Source: Rodentibacter trehalosifermentans
GTDB lineage: Bacteria > Pseudomonadota > Gammaproteobacteria > Enterobacterales > Pasteurellaceae
Reading direction: 5' to 3'
DNA length: 64,000 nt
Assembly (NCBI RefSeq): GCF_002000545.1
Contig: NZ_MLHL01000015.1
Coordinates: 62,001 to 126,000, forward strand
The position numbers and the translations under genes are program-made. Positions 10,601-19,214 of this stretch are shown piece by piece. How positions within the stretch are numbered: position 1 is the first letter of the stretch; each line of letters starts with the position of its first letter. Under the pieces are notes generated by a model. It was not told the origin of the DNA. It saw only the letters and a program-made list of their open reading frames with translations, and did not search any database.

Positions 10601-11685
10601 ATTTACCAAATGCGACAAGTACAGGAAGTCAACCGACAACAGAAGCACCAATTACCGCAGAGCAAGCGGCTGATTTAGCGAATAAATCCGGTAGCAATGC
10701 GGCAACTTTAGGTGATGTATTAAATGCCGGTTGGAACCTGAAAGAAAACGGTACCAAAAAAGACTTTGTCAAACCTTATGATACTGTGAACTTTGTCAAT
10801 GGTAATGGAACGACAGCGAATGTCACCGTAACTAATGGTACGATGAGTGACGTGACTTATCATGTTAATGTTGATGATAAGACAACGGAAATCACTTATA
10901 CCAATACTGCAGGTGATACACTTTACAAACAAGCTGACGGTACTTATAACACGCAACGTGATGGTTCAGGTACAAAAGTTGATGCGGGTGATGTAACCGG
11001 TAGCCAAGTATCGGCAAAAACCTCTCCATTAACAAATAATGTAGATGGTTCGGTAAATACACCGGCAGAACCGACCGCACTTGCCACCGCAGGCGATGTG
11101 GCGAATGCCATCAATAATTCGGGCTTTACCTTGACAACCAGTGCTTCTCAAGGCGTGGTTTCAGGCACAAGTAACCATAAAGTGAACCCGGGTAAAACGG
11201 TCACCATTGATGCAGGTAAAAATATCCAAATCACTCAAAATAATGGTGTGATTTCCGTGGCAACCAAAAACGATGTTGAATTTAACAGCGTGAAAGTCGG
11301 TCCGGTAAGTATCAATAGCAATACCGGTATTGATGCAGGCGGTACGAAAATTACCAATGTTGCACCGGGTACAGCACCAACCGATGCGGTGAATGTTAGC
11401 CAGTTGGAAAAAGCCAAAGGCGATATTTACAACAAAATTAACCGTGATAATAAAGACTTGCGTGCAGGTCTTGCCGGTGCCCGTGCAGCAGCAGGTTTAC
11501 CACAGGTTTACCTACCGGGTAAATCTATGGTTGCTGTCGCAGCCGGTGCTTACCAAGGCGAATCTGCGGTGGCAGTGGGTTACTCCCGTGCCTCAGACAA
11601 CGGTAAACTCATCTTGAAACTCCAAGGTGATACCAACAGCCGCGGTAAAGTGGGGGGGTCCGTAGGTGTGGGTTACCAATGGTAA
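4669..11685 (+). CDS. Giant trimeric autotransporter adhesin (YadA/Hia type)
   Basis: A 2338-residue surface adhesin. Residues 1-60 are an extended signal peptide region ([20 protein letters not shown]...AESAFA). Residues about 85-490 contain YadA-like head repeats ([26 protein letters not shown]). A neck with LKNVAAG...DGINGSQLY lies near residue 555. A long stalk of repeated Trp-ring/KG-type modules follows ([26 protein letters not shown]). A second neck (ITNVAPG...DAVNVSQL) and the C-terminal YadA anchor (about residues 2265-2338, ending [11 protein letters not shown] with terminal Trp) complete it. Each trimer subunit supplies four strands of the outer-membrane barrel. Asp/Gly/Asn/Pro-rich linkers such as [13 protein letters not shown] recur and could bind calcium (inference). 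Signals upstream suggest anaerobic FNR activation. The reading frame is intact throughout. Hia/Hsf or EmaA-like proteins are the nearest known types; the exact receptor cannot be inferred. Confidence 0.95.
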   Translation: MNKVFKIIWNQATQSFVVVSELTKRRGKQSSSTDKRLAPSKLLVAMGMAGALLTAESAFAATADRLVVKGANTPVKNVNNQDANVLIDTDYGGNIALGLNAKATADQDSIAIGNNTVATVRNAVVIGANAQGIRATEKNVQNRHIVVIGTDAIVRNTDSQQSRGATIIGGNSLAGLLTSSNGTSTISTANNLRDADYATATGDLTVDRLMYRAGMFDAAGNTFQNQLDEKGNVINYYQSNEATAIGFDSRAIGDQAIAIGAQVIAGHSSVAIGGNDMTTVNTQNNREIYKSIVGDDLAPNTLKTNEIDYDGKSKKDFYETTYAKSGSVVIGQKAHSNSLFGTALGTSSFVEDGAELGTAIGTGARVGKQSPTDINSATFSSTSLKSTKGGVAIAAGAVAEGDFTTAVGTGAQALEMNATAVGYKAFANQTNALAFGANAKSQAVDAVAMGSNAEVTSTGNSSIAFGTGTTVSGEKSVALGSNITSLSTEGSVVLGDSSTEVVGSTGASHEVGAVESATVRTSEGGTFTYSGFAGQPKDAGKYVSIGRVKAERQLKNVAAGHIDANSTDGINGSQLYAVMTQAANPLTFTANTNKASREVFNATTNATETVSNVGLDRQLGQTLNIIGAARKVDGITRNADTAVTGKYSAKNIQTIVDDNGVQIQMAENPEFTSAKIGGTPKTVNGTTTIENPITIGTTPDGKNVIGGLNTTLPDNNTSNALTKPTNITTTNAATLGDVLNAGWNLKNNNSTVDFVKPYDTVNFVNGQGTIAKAETADNVTTNVTFDVDLGTFTTVPTEGDDKGKAIAGNTTTYTDANGNPVTKNTDGTYTDVDGNPIAEGDVTTNVENHDNKIATIGDIANTINNVFHTVNTTKTNEQITSAEDNTGVAVKAGDTLNFVAAKNLEIKQDNHTITYGLSNDIEVNSATVGKAGKVDENGNPVVQSSNGNYYPEGTQLDENGDPVDPSVQPIDPTKVKNATAVELTADKGVSTKDTTLEPRDPNDPNSNVTVNNPPTALSVKDANGENSQINGIASALGTKEVATKNPENATTPTGKDTLVDLTPPTDPADKAKWESSAVTVGDIAKMGWIVSAEGNNYTDTVKNANEVKFKGKNGISVTGETKDGVREITVAIEEGEVVKPNEGTYNGKDVIVAGDGKVYNKGDIDPTTGKPFAGKDPIKDPTDPTKDLTPDQVVNNGKNFVTGNKVAQAIQESGFWVGKEKDTSDITFNNADEKVNPNDELRFADGKGTIVSTGTVKRIDPNGEVETKTVVKVDVDTAKVEADTDGSIKDPLADAKNAVKQAEEALAANPTDPDLQQALEDAKAEEVKAGNKLATAGDVANAINNSGWRTNSTTATGDASETLINPGEAVNFEAGKNMQVTQSIEKDEVTGKETVSYTYSTKDDVEFNSAKIGMPNKVDSNGDPVVQAKNGNYYPAGTEMDPATGNPVDSSVNPINPSDVKDRFTPVELTADKGISTKEITLVPEDENDPNSKLVEKVEVKDPTALSVKDAEGNNSQINGIASALDKKVVNTNPANDTPIDKDVLVDLTPPSDSAERAKWESSAVTVGDIANMGWIVSAEGNKYTDTVKNSNEVKFIGDNGISVKGATNATTGVREITIAMEQGEVIKPNEGTYGDDNKPVVIVDGKVYNKADIDPTTGKPFAGKDPIKDPTDPTKDLRPDQVVNNGKNFVTGNKVAQAIQESGFTVGKETTVIADDLFANADEKINPNDELRFADGKGTIVSTATVKQTDPKGEVTTKTVVKVDVDTGASTVQNDGKASTITYEDTDGKPVTKNEDGTYTKQDGSPIDVADVTTVDNTNKVATVGDIVDTINNVSHTVNTTKTNEQITSAPDSKGVKVKAGDTLNFAAAKNLEIKQEGHNITYGLSKDIEVGSVRIGEAGKMDSQGNPVVQVDGKYYKPDDIDPNTGKPKDGAVPTPDDKVVERSVVMKPTTTTVADGNIAPAIDVNGGTFTGMASNLPNATSTGSQPTTEAPITAEQAADLANKSGSNAATLGDVLNAGWNLKENGTKKDFVKPYDTVNFVNGNGTTANVTVTNGTMSDVTYHVNVDDKTTEITYTNTAGDTLYKQADGTYNTQRDGSGTKVDAGDVTGSQVSAKTSPLTNNVDGSVNTPAEPTALATAGDVANAINNSGFTLTTSASQGVVSGTSNHKVNPGKTVTIDAGKNIQITQNNGVISVATKNDVEFNSVKVGPVSINSNTGIDAGGTKITNVAPGTAPTDAVNVSQLEKAKGDIYNKINRDNKDLRAGLAGARAAAGLPQVYLPGKSMVAVAAGAYQGESAVAVGYSRASDNGKLILKLQGDTNSRGKVGGSVGVGYQW
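7425..9980 (+). repeat. Two in-frame stalk modules of about 490 residues
   Basis: The segment about 7425-8505 is repeated at about 8874-9975. Within it, 8161-8313 and 9631-9783 (offset exactly 1470 bases) differ at only two positions that I can see, while the flanking repeat sequence has diverged much more. Shorter module copies recur elsewhere: [12 protein letters not shown] near 7285 and 10190, and [14 protein letters not shown] near 6925 and 10765. Confidence 0.85.
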
Positions 11686-11713
11686 TTTGGTTCCAAACCT
11701 AACCATCATTAAC

Positions 11714-11747
11714 AAAAAAGTGCGGTGAAATTCACCGCACTTTTTTT
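11714..11747 (+). terminator. Inverted uptake-signal terminator after the adhesin
   Basis: AAAAAAGTGCGGTGAA and TTCACCGCACTTTTTTT form a near-perfect hairpin followed by a T-run, 29 bases after the adhesin stop codon. Confidence 0.9.
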
Positions 11748-11863
11748 GCATTATAGGAATATTATTGGGCTAAAACCTAAGGATTTCAGTAATATATAGC
11801 GACTGTGTTGCATAATATCGAAAAAAATTTCCGTAAAAATGACCGCTCTTTGTCTTTTCAGTC

Positions 11864-12814
11864 TTACCACATTTGATAAAGGGCGATCACCAGCGGCATA
11901 GTGAACACGCAAAGGAAGGTGGTGACGCCATAAATTGCACTGGCTTTTTGTGCATTGTTGCCAAAAATCAATGCCATTTGCGTGACGGTAGCGGCGGACG
12001 GGCTGGTGGTGGCGAGGAAGCTAATCATCGCAATGGTTTCGCCATTTTCCACCCAACCGGCAAAGCCGCAAAGTTTCACGATAACCAACAGAAAAAGCGG
12101 GATAATCACTAAACGAAGTGCGGTAATTAAATAAATACGTTTTGAGGAAAAAATATTTCGTAGTGGGATTGAGGCGATCAACATTCCGGCAATAAGCATG
12201 GCGTTTGGACCGATGAAAACCCCGACAGAAGAAAGTGTACCGTTAATAAACGGCGGTAATTTGATTTGAAAAGCAAAGAGAATGATGCCGATAAAAATCG
12301 ACCACATATTGATGTTTTTCAAAATGACTTTCAGGCTTAAATTGCCTTTTCCTACGATAATCAGGCGGCAGTGCGTCCAAAATAAAAAGGTTTGCACCAC
12401 AATAAAACAGCTGGCATAAATAACCCATTCTTTACCGAATAGGGACATCACAATCGGAATAATCAAATTGCCGGAATTGGAATAAATGGAAGCGGCGTGC
12501 TCAATGGGATCAAGTTTGAACAGACGTTTTAACAGGCTACCCGTGGCGATGAGGATAAGCTGCAAAAAGATCGCCATAGCGAGGGAAAGCATTAACCCCC
12601 GCAGAATTTCGGGCGTGTAGTCGATTTGAAATGCCTCAATCATCACCGCCGGGCTGATAATGTAAAGCCCGATAATCGACAGCGGTTTACTGTCTTCCGA
12701 CTTTAACAGTTTGGCTTTCACCAACCCATACCCCATCAGCACCACAAGGGTGAGTTCAATAATTTTGTTACCGAGTAAAAATGCAATATCCATGATGTGT
12801 GAGCAATTTTTCAT
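11864..12814 (-). CDS. AEC (auxin efflux carrier) family transporter
   Basis: A 316-residue protein with about ten hydrophobic segments in two halves, typical of the AEC/BART family (PF03547), which includes bacterial malonate or other carboxylate transporters. Characteristic regions are LVVLMGYGLVKAKLL near the N-terminus, SNSGNLIIPIV mid-way and the C-terminal FLATTSPSAATVTQMA. Two starts are possible, ATG at 12814 or at 12793 (MDIAFLLGNK); neither has a clear ribosome-binding site. The substrate is not evident. It is transcribed away from the adhesin terminator and lies downstream of the unknown four-gene operon, separated from it by a long dyad. Confidence 0.82.
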   Translation of the reverse strand: MKNCSHIMDIAFLLGNKIIELTLVVLMGYGLVKAKLLKSEDSKPLSIIGLYIISPAVMIEAFQIDYTPEILRGLMLSLAMAIFLQLILIATGSLLKRLFKLDPIEHAASIYSNSGNLIIPIVMSLFGKEWVIYASCFIVVQTFLFWTHCRLIIVGKGNLSLKVILKNINMWSIFIGIILFAFQIKLPPFINGTLSSVGVFIGPNAMLIAGMLIASIPLRNIFSSKRIYLITALRLVIIPLFLLVIVKLCGFAGWVENGETIAMISFLATTSPSAATVTQMALIFGNNAQKASAIYGVTTFLCVFTMPLVIALYQMW

Positions 12815-12823
12815 TATAGAAAT

Positions 12824-12895
12824 GATAAAGTGCGGTGATTTAAATCTCCCCTAACCCTCTTTACAAAAGAGGGGGATTTTTCACCGCACTTTATC
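12824..12895. terminator. Nested dyad terminator between the unknown operon and the AEC gene
   Basis: Outer arms are a perfect 15-bp inverted repeat containing uptake signals (12824-12838 and 12881-12895). An inner hairpin CCCTCTTT/AAAGAGGG lies between them. The whole can fold as a long cruciform stem and probably ends the leftward operon that stops at 12949. Confidence 0.65.
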
Positions 12896-12948
12896 AGTGT
12901 AGGAAAATAGGTTAAGACTACGTATTTATAAGGTACACTAAATTACAT

Positions 12949-13956
12949 TTATCTTAATTCAAGTTTATAAAACACATGTTCAATTGCATAGCGGTAATTA
13001 TTGAATGTCCTTAAATCAGAGACATGGTTTTTAATTTTTACATAATGTCTACATTGCATTTCATCAGTGAGGGTTCTAATCGGTGAAGTGAGCTGCTGGA
13101 AATATGCTCTAGTCAAAATTTTATTTGAAAGTTTTTCTATATTAGGTATTTGCTTCGCATCTTCGGCTCGATGTGATTCCCAAATAGGGGTAATTTTAAT
13201 TCCGCTGGAAAAAATATCCATCTTAAATAAATACTCAACTGCACCTTCAGCATTTGCCCAACAAGGTGGTAAATCTCTTCCACCTTGTGCTTCAAGTCGT
13301 TTACGTAAATAGGCAACTTGTCCTTGTAAATTAATATTTTCTTTTGTATTTGTGTCGTTTAGCTTGGAAACTAAGTTATGAATTAGCTTTTCTCGTTCTT
13401 GCTCAGATATATCAGGAATTGAAGCCAGCATATTCTCAATAGTATGATTTAATTTAACTGATTGAGTTAAGTAGTTCTGAACTGCATTTAAATCCGTATG
13501 ATCAACGCCCGCATCTTTAGCTGCTAATAATATACTTTCATTAAAAGCTGAAATTTCAGCGATTTTATCAGCCAGCTCTTCACGGCTCAGATCTTTACCT
13601 AAGATTTCAGATAAGCTAGAAAGGAGAGCCTCTTGGCCTTGCAAATTCTCTCTCAACTTTTGAATTTCTTGGTTTGTTTCAAGCATCGCTTTAAGTTGGG
13701 AAATAATTTCATTTGGATCCGAAGTTTGTAATTGCAATACTTTGATGCTTTCCGCAATGACCTGTTTAGAGCCTTCATAATCAATCAAAAGCTCTTTTTG
13801 TTGGTCATTTATTTGTAGCAATTCTTGATTTTCTTTCACTAAATTAAAATACATTGAGCCGAGCAAGAAAAGTAAAATAAAAATAAGCATAAAGGCGATT
13901 TCAGTTAAAGAGAGTTGAAATATCCCCTCATTTTTGCGGTTAAACATTCTACTCAC
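12949..13956 (-). CDS. Single-pass membrane coiled-coil protein, MotB/ExbD-like architecture
   Basis: 335 residues, not matched to a named family. Residues 1-14 are cytoplasmic and basic. Residues about 15-37 (LSLTEIAFMLIFILLFLLGS) form one membrane helix with an acidic residue, E19, at its start, resembling the ion-carrying Asp of ExbD/TolR/MotB. Residues about 40-225 are rich in charged heptads, probably a coiled coil. The last 100 residues form a separate periplasmic-type domain with a PPCWA motif near residue 235 and a second cysteine in MQCRHYVKI, which could form a disulfide. No OmpA peptidoglycan-binding domain is seen, unlike MotB or ZorB. Its start overlaps the end of the preceding gene by 8 bases. 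It is the last gene of the operon. The stator-partner role is inferred from topology and neighbours. Confidence 0.72.
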   Translation of the reverse strand: MSRMFNRKNEGIFQLSLTEIAFMLIFILLFLLGSMYFNLVKENQELLQINDQQKELLIDYEGSKQVIAESIKVLQLQTSDPNEIISQLKAMLETNQEIQKLRENLQGQEALLSSLSEILGKDLSREELADKIAEISAFNESILLAAKDAGVDHTDLNAVQNYLTQSVKLNHTIENMLASIPDISEQEREKLIHNLVSKLNDTNTKENINLQGQVAYLRKRLEAQGGRDLPPCWANAEGAVEYLFKMDIFSSGIKITPIWESHRAEDAKQIPNIEKLSNKILTRAYFQQLTSPIRTLTDEMQCRHYVKIKNHVSDLRTFNNYRYAIEHVFYKLELR

Positions 13957-15253
13957 CTTTTACTCTCTCTTCGCCTGAACGGAAAAGTCCACCCCAAATA
14001 CCTCGTTTTGTACTGGCTTTCTTAATCTCATCTGACATTGTCATGAGACTCCGCTGAATTTCATCTAATGCAGATTGGTAATTGATATTTTCTGCTGGTT
14101 TTTGTGAGGTTTGTTTTAGCTTAATCAGTTCTAAAATTTGCATTAGACTTATGCGAATTTCATCTATCTCAGATTGATAATTGATGTTTTCTGCTGGTTT
14201 TTGTGATACCAACGTATTTAAAAGCTGCGCTATTTGGGTTAGTTCCGCTTTGTAGTCACGCTGTTTTTCCGCCGTGTGCGAAAGTTGTTGTACTGATGAG
14301 CTTAGCGTTGGGATCGCTTGAGTTAATGACGCTAATCTATCTTGCACGGCTTGCATCTCTTTGTTGAGCTGTAAGAAATGCTGTTGCTGATTCCCCATCG
14401 TGCCTTGTAACTGTTTGATGGAGTCATTAAGAATATATTGATTTTCTGTTTGGTGAGATACGTTTTGAGCAAATTGACGGTAGCCGTCTTCAATGGCTCT
14501 CAAGGCTGGTCTTAAATCACTTTGTGATAATAATTCTGTTTGTTTATTTAGCATTTCTGCAAATAAATCTAAGTTTTGTTGTAATCCATCGGTATTTTTT
14601 AATAATCCTTTAATTGAAAGCGCTAATTTTTTATTGGCTTCGACCACGTTATTCGTATCTACACTATATTGTTTTGCGATCTCATCAAAAAATTGTTTGG
14701 CTTGTTTGGCATAACTATTCCCAATTCCTTCCATTGCGCCTTCTAATTGATTACGGCAGTTTTCAGAGTTAAGTGAAATTTCATTTGCTAAACGGGAAAA
14801 TCTATCCGATGCAATTTCCATTTGTTCTGTCATGCGTTCTGTGGCTAATAATAATTTAGCTTCTGCATCGTCCATTTTATCCATTGCGTCTTTTTTAAAA
14901 CCAATGATATAAACACGCGCAATAACGCCAAATAAAGTTGTCACCATTGCAATTGCGAAACGTGCTGCAATGGTATTTATATCATGCCCTATGCTATCTA
15001 AATCAATTAAAATTAATAAAATAGTGGCAATAGTAAAAATAAAGCCTAGATAATAGCAAGAATCCGCAAATTTTTCGTCTGATACCTCATTTTCTCTTAA
15101 TTTCCAACCGAGAATAATATAAATTGCCATAAAAATTAGAGGAAGGATAAAACCAAAAATATAAATATCCTTCAAAAAGAACGCAGCGATCAATGCACCA
15201 AGTTTTAGAACGCAGGCAGCAATAAATAAATATTGAACATTAAGTTTTTGCAT
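13949..15253 (-). CDS. MotA/TolQ/ExbB-like membrane protein with long coiled-coil tail
   Basis: 434 residues. Four membrane segments lie in the first 118 residues (about 8-27, 30-50, 66-85 and 95-118). The last, FAIAMVTTLFGVIARVY, has the small-residue T-T-x-x-G pattern of the pore helix in the MotA/TolQ/ExbB/ZorA ion-channel superfamily. Residues about 120-430 are almost entirely helical and heptad-rich, resembling the long intracellular tail of ZorA. A 33-residue unit (SQKPAENINYQS...) is tandemly repeated near residues 350-395. Starts 3 bases after the vWA-like gene stops and overlaps the next gene by 8 bases. No ZorC/D/E homologue is present, so this is not a standard Zorya system. Alternative: a structural coiled-coil membrane protein without ion transport. 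Confidence 0.7.
   Translation of the reverse strand: MQKLNVQYLFIAACVLKLGALIAAFFLKDIYIFGFILPLIFMAIYIILGWKLRENEVSDEKFADSCYYLGFIFTIATILLILIDLDSIGHDINTIAARFAIAMVTTLFGVIARVYIIGFKKDAMDKMDDAEAKLLLATERMTEQMEIASDRFSRLANEISLNSENCRNQLEGAMEGIGNSYAKQAKQFFDEIAKQYSVDTNNVVEANKKLALSIKGLLKNTDGLQQNLDLFAEMLNKQTELLSQSDLRPALRAIEDGYRQFAQNVSHQTENQYILNDSIKQLQGTMGNQQQHFLQLNKEMQAVQDRLASLTQAIPTLSSSVQQLSHTAEKQRDYKAELTQIAQLLNTLVSQKPAENINYQSEIDEIRISLMQILELIKLKQTSQKPAENINYQSALDEIQRSLMTMSDEIKKASTKRGIWGGLFRSGEERVKGE
14056..14206 (-). repeat. Tandem 99-bp duplication in the coiled-coil tail
   Basis: About 52 bases at 14056-14107 recur at 14155-14206 with few changes, an exact 99-base (33-codon) period encoding the repeated SQKPAENINYQS units. 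The period keeps frame and approximates three hendecads, so it would lengthen the helix without breaking register. Confidence 0.85.
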
Positions 15254-15256
15254 TTT

Positions 15257-16060
15257 TTATCCTTCTAACGGTCGAACTTCGATAATTCTTGCATTCGCTT
15301 TATTAAAAAAGTTTTCCCAAAATAATAAATTACTACGCGTTTGTAATTTAGGGTTATTCATTAAATAAATAATTTTAACTCTCACACTATCTAAATGCGA
15401 TTGTACTTTTGTAGCATAATTTTGTTTCTCAAACGCCTCATAGTTTAATTTAGGCATTTTATACATAGAAAAATCATCGGTGTTTTGTAACATATCTGAA
15501 ACAATAATTAGGCTTTTTTTGCCTTGAATATTATGTTTTCTAAATCCATTTATAGATACCATTTGAATTTGTTCCATAATAGGCGATTTTTTGGCTGGTT
15601 CTAAATCAATTAATTCATTGGTTATTTTTAAAATAGGCGCCATAAATTTATCTTCATACTGCGTTTTTAAACGTTTTAAATTCGCTGTCCATTCAGATTT
15701 ATCTTTACCATCTCCAGGGTTACAAATTTCTAAAATTGTCTCATTATTTTCCTTGAAGTCTTCACCCAAAGCAAAAACAGAAACTAACTCACCCTTATCA
15801 ATTTGACTATCCATTAAGTTGTTGATCAGAACTTGAAGAGCCTGCTTTTGCGTAAAATTTAAAGGATCAGTTTTATCAATTAATAATACCGTATGCGCCA
15901 CGGGTCCACTCACAGGGCAAAGGGTTTGCTTATTGATTTGTTCTTTATTAGATGAATGCCAATAATAAACGCCCCCCCCGACAAATACGATGACAAATAT
16001 CAATAATATTACACCCCATACTATATAATTATTTTCTTGTTTTTTTCTACGCTTACTCAT
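15257..16060 (-). CDS. Membrane-anchored von Willebrand A-like protein
   Basis: 267 residues. A basic N-terminus and one membrane helix (about residues 12-34) precede an extracytoplasmic domain. The domain starts with a hydrophobic strand HTVLLIDKTDPLNFTQKQA, where DKTD replaces the DxSxS of a classical metal-binding MIDAS site. A second strand KKSLIIVSDMLQ carries the Asp expected on a later vWA strand. I infer a von Willebrand factor A-like fold with a partial MIDAS, from pattern only. The start overlaps the end of the upstream gene by 8 bases and the stop lies 3 bases before the MotA-like gene, so all four genes are coupled. The role is unknown; vWA domains usually mediate protein assembly. 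Confidence 0.65.
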   Translation of the reverse strand: MSKRRKKQENNYIVWGVILLIFVIVFVGGGVYYWHSSNKEQINKQTLCPVSGPVAHTVLLIDKTDPLNFTQKQALQVLINNLMDSQIDKGELVSVFALGEDFKENNETILEICNPGDGKDKSEWTANLKRLKTQYEDKFMAPILKITNELIDLEPAKKSPIMEQIQMVSINGFRKHNIQGKKSLIIVSDMLQNTDDFSMYKMPKLNYEAFEKQNYATKVQSHLDSVRVKIIYLMNNPKLQTRSNLLFWENFFNKANARIIEVRPLEG

Positions 16061-17528
16061 TCAATCCTCCATTAAATTTCATATCATAAATTGCATTTAA
16101 ATGATCAAATTGCTGATTAAATGTGCGATTAATCTCCGCTTTAAAATCCGCTATTCTTGTGAAAAATTCGTTCGCTTTTTGCTCACTTTTATCTAGGTTA
16201 TCCCTGTCGTGATTTGGATCAAATTCAGCTTGTAAATCAATTTTTTTCAATTCAATCTCTTTTTGAAAGTAGAGAGGGGCAGGGGTAGTTCGATAAGCGG
16301 CATTTTCATTCCGAAATTTTTGTACTAAACCTTGCAACGTTGTTTGGGCATGTTCCATTCTATGTTCAAAAACGGAATGGGTATGAATTTTATCATTGAT
16401 AATTTTATCTTGTTGGACTAAATTATTACGCAGTAATTTTTCATAATTATCTAAATTCATCAATGCCTCTTCTTTAAATTCTTCAATCTCTTCTTTTAAT
16501 TCATTAATTAGACTGTCGTATTCATCTCGTTTATCTTTATAACGAGCATCAGTTTTCCCATAAAACGGATAAGGATCATTCAAATACAGTCCATCAAAAG
16601 CGGCAGCTATCCCAAAAATACAGGTTACCGCACACAATACCCAAGAATTAATATCGTTAAATGTAAAAGGTGAGCTGATGAAATGATTAAGTGCAATTTT
16701 GGCAGTATTTTCTACGTCCAATGCCATCGCATCCCGATAATGTGATACGCCAAGTGCAACGGTAATAATAAGAGATAAACAGATAATCCACGCTAAAATA
16801 CCTAGTAATTTAAGCCCCATATTTCGATGGTTAAAGAAGGGAAGGCTATAGCGTCCTTGAACACAAGCAAGGGTCACATTGACAAAAGCAAACATACCAG
16901 CTTGAATAAAGCCACCAATCAAACCACCATCACTACCTTGAGCAAAAAAGTAGGCATTAGCGACACCTTCGACAATAATTAAGGCAAGCAAGAGCATTAT
17001 CATAAAGAAATATTTTCCCCCGGAAGGTTTGATAGGATCTCTATCAATACGATGCTTTTGACGAAACTCGCATAATTCCTTTTTGGCTCTGGAAAAACTT
17101 TGTTCAACCTCATCCAGCTCAATTTTTCGTTGTGAAAGTAGATCATTCACTTTTTGTGTAAAGGATTCTTTGATAAGCAGGGCATTATCTGTCAATCCTT
17201 TCACTTGTAGAACTAAATCAGTAAGATTTTTATCTTGAATGTTAATACGGCTATCCCGCCAAGATGCACATTTTGCGCGGTATCGCTCAATTTCACTGCG
17301 AATAGAAGATTCAATACCCGATAATATATGATCTGATGAAGATGGAATATTTTTCTCTCCTAATTTTCTTGCCTGAGATGTCAAATCAAGTTCTTGTTCC
17401 ATTTTTTTCATCTCAATTTCATCAAATTGTGGCAGTTTGGAAATTGCTTCAATAGATTCTGATTTTTCTATTGGAGACAAAGTAAAAAGATTAGAAAAAA
17501 ACTTCCAAATTTTTGAAAAGAATGACAC
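16053..17528 (-). CDS. Four-helix membrane protein flanked by coiled coils, unknown function
   Basis: 491 residues, no family recognised. Residues about 30-170 are charged and heptad-rich. Four membrane segments follow (about 175-197, 206-222, 240-262 and 295-313). Residues about 330-490 are again helical and charged. Translation begins at GTG (17526-17528) with AAGGA six bases upstream; this gives the first gene of the four-gene operon. The topology, a small membrane core with long cytoplasmic helices at both ends, suggests a scaffold or partner for the MotA-like protein. The coding strand is AT-rich compared with ffh next door, and no uptake signal occurs in it. Confidence 0.72.
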   Translation of the reverse strand: MSFFSKIWKFFSNLFTLSPIEKSESIEAISKLPQFDEIEMKKMEQELDLTSQARKLGEKNIPSSSDHILSGIESSIRSEIERYRAKCASWRDSRINIQDKNLTDLVLQVKGLTDNALLIKESFTQKVNDLLSQRKIELDEVEQSFSRAKKELCEFRQKHRIDRDPIKPSGGKYFFMIMLLLALIIVEGVANAYFFAQGSDGGLIGGFIQAGMFAFVNVTLACVQGRYSLPFFNHRNMGLKLLGILAWIICLSLIITVALGVSHYRDAMALDVENTAKIALNHFISSPFTFNDINSWVLCAVTCIFGIAAAFDGLYLNDPYPFYGKTDARYKDKRDEYDSLINELKEEIEEFKEEALMNLDNYEKLLRNNLVQQDKIINDKIHTHSVFEHRMEHAQTTLQGLVQKFRNENAAYRTTPAPLYFQKEIELKKIDLQAEFDPNHDRDNLDKSEQKANEFFTRIADFKAEINRTFNQQFDHLNAIYDMKFNGGLNE

Positions 17529-17628
17529 TTGTATTCCTTAGATATATGGTCGATAAACGGACGAAATTTTATAGAAAAAACTTACTAAAAGAAAGGAATT
17601 ATATAGAACAGAATGACCTTATGAAGAT

Positions 17629-17658
17629 GAGGGAATAAGTCTAGTTGATTATTCCCTC
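17629..17658. repeat. 10-bp inverted repeat between ffh and the unknown operon
   Basis: GAGGGAATAA and TTATTCCCTC arms, 28 bases after the ffh stop in the direction of transcription. Could be a terminator for ffh, although no T-run follows on that strand. Confidence 0.55.
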
Positions 17659-17686
17659 TAAAGTTAGTATTTCTTAAACTATATTC

Positions 17687-19075
17687 TTAACGTCTAAACA
17701 TTCCCCCTAAACCACCGAGGCCGCCTAAGCCTCCGCCCATTAATCCTTGCATACCTCGCATCATTTTTGACATTCCGCCTTTACGCATTTTTTTCATCAT
17801 TCGCTGCATTTCGTCAAATTGTTTGAGCAATTTGTTCACATCCTGCACCTGAGTGCCAGAACCCAATGCAATACGGCGGCGACGGGATCCTTTGATAATA
17901 TCGGGATTAGCCCGCTCTTTTAAGGTCATGGAATTAATAATGGCTTCCATTTTGACGAACATTTTATCATCCACTTGGTTTTTGATGTGATCAGGCAAAT
18001 TCTTTGTACCGGGAAGCTTTTCTAGCATAGACATCATTCCGCCCATTTTTTTCATTTCAATTAATTGTTCACGGAAATCATCTAAGGTAAAGGCATCGCC
18101 TTTTTTGAATTTTTGTGCCATTTTTTCCGCTTTTTCACGATCTACCGAGCGTTCAAGATCTTCAATAAGGGAAAGCACATCACCCATGCCTAAAATGCGG
18201 GAGGCAACACGATCCGGATGGAAAGGTTCGAGGGCATCGGTTTTTTCACCAACCCCAAGGAATTTAATGGGTTTACCTGTGATTTGACGAATAGACAGGG
18301 CTGCACCGCCACGGGCATCACCATCGACTTTGGTAAGAATGACCCCGGTAAGTGGCAGTGCTTCATTAAAGGCTTTTGCCGTGTTGGCGGCATCTTGCCC
18401 TGTCATCGCATCAACGGTAAAAAGGGTTTCGATAGGATTTAACGAACTGTGGATTTGTTTGATTTCCTCCATCATTTCGCCATCTACATGTAGGCGACCG
18501 GCGGTATCCACGATAAGCACGTCATAGAATTTGAGTTTGGCTTCTGCTAAAGCAGCTTTGGCAATCTCTACCGGATTTTGCTTCACATCAGAAGGGAAAA
18601 AATCCACGCCCACAGATTGCGCCAAGGTTTCTAATTGTTTAATGGCAGCCGGGCGGTACACGTCGGCAGAGACAACCAATACTTTCTTTTTGTGGCGTTC
18701 ACGCAAGAATTTTGCCAATTTCCCCACACTGGTGGTTTTTCCCGCACCTTGCAAGCCCGCCATTAAAATCGCAGCAGGGGGTTGGGTGGCAAGATTTAAG
18801 CTTTCGTTTGCTTCCCCCATGGCTTTTTCAAGCTCACGTTGAACGATTTTTAAAAATTCCTGCCCCGGCGTTAAACTTTTATTGACTTCTTCGCCTAACG
18901 CGCTTTCTTTCACTTTGGCGATAAATTCACGCACTACAGGTAATGCCACGTCCGCTTCCAGCAATGCCATACGCACTTCGCGTAGGGTGTCTTTAATATT
19001 ATCTTCCGTTAAACGACCTTTCCCCGTGATATTACGTAGGGTTTTTGAAAGGCGATCAGATAAATTCTCAAACAT
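17687..19075 (-). CDS. ffh: Signal recognition particle protein Ffh
   Basis: A 462-residue SRP GTPase that binds 4.5S RNA and signal sequences and docks with FtsY at the membrane. The N-domain helix bundle is residues 1-95. The G-domain has G1 GLQGAGKTT at 107-115, the DTAGRLHVDGEM G3 region near 190 and TKVDGDARGG near 248. The M-domain follows from about 330, with a Met/Gly-rich tail (MMRGMQGLMGGGLGG) ending MFRR. Length matches the E. coli protein closely. It is divergent from ypjD and corB, an association also seen in E. coli. Confidence 0.97.
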   Translation of the reverse strand: MFENLSDRLSKTLRNITGKGRLTEDNIKDTLREVRMALLEADVALPVVREFIAKVKESALGEEVNKSLTPGQEFLKIVQRELEKAMGEANESLNLATQPPAAILMAGLQGAGKTTSVGKLAKFLRERHKKKVLVVSADVYRPAAIKQLETLAQSVGVDFFPSDVKQNPVEIAKAALAEAKLKFYDVLIVDTAGRLHVDGEMMEEIKQIHSSLNPIETLFTVDAMTGQDAANTAKAFNEALPLTGVILTKVDGDARGGAALSIRQITGKPIKFLGVGEKTDALEPFHPDRVASRILGMGDVLSLIEDLERSVDREKAEKMAQKFKKGDAFTLDDFREQLIEMKKMGGMMSMLEKLPGTKNLPDHIKNQVDDKMFVKMEAIINSMTLKERANPDIIKGSRRRRIALGSGTQVQDVNKLLKQFDEMQRMMKKMRKGGMSKMMRGMQGLMGGGLGGLGGLGGMFRR

Positions 19076-19214
19076 TCTTAATCCTGTTTTTTCATCAAAA
19101 ATTGCCGTGATTATACCGAAATTTAAGGGATTTTCATCATTTCAAATAAATTTATGGCGAATTGCGAATGAGATCGTTAAAATGTGAAACATTCTCAATA
19201 AATAAGCTCAAGTT

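Noticed and set aside
4669-11685. Adhesin as a frameshifted or phase-off gene
   Set aside because: The reading frame is open from signal peptide to the terminal Trp of the anchor, and the TGCC tract is outside it.
13949-15253. Standard Zorya defence system
   Set aside because: No ZorC, ZorD or ZorE homologue is present and the single-pass partner lacks an OmpA domain; only the stator-like pair is similar.
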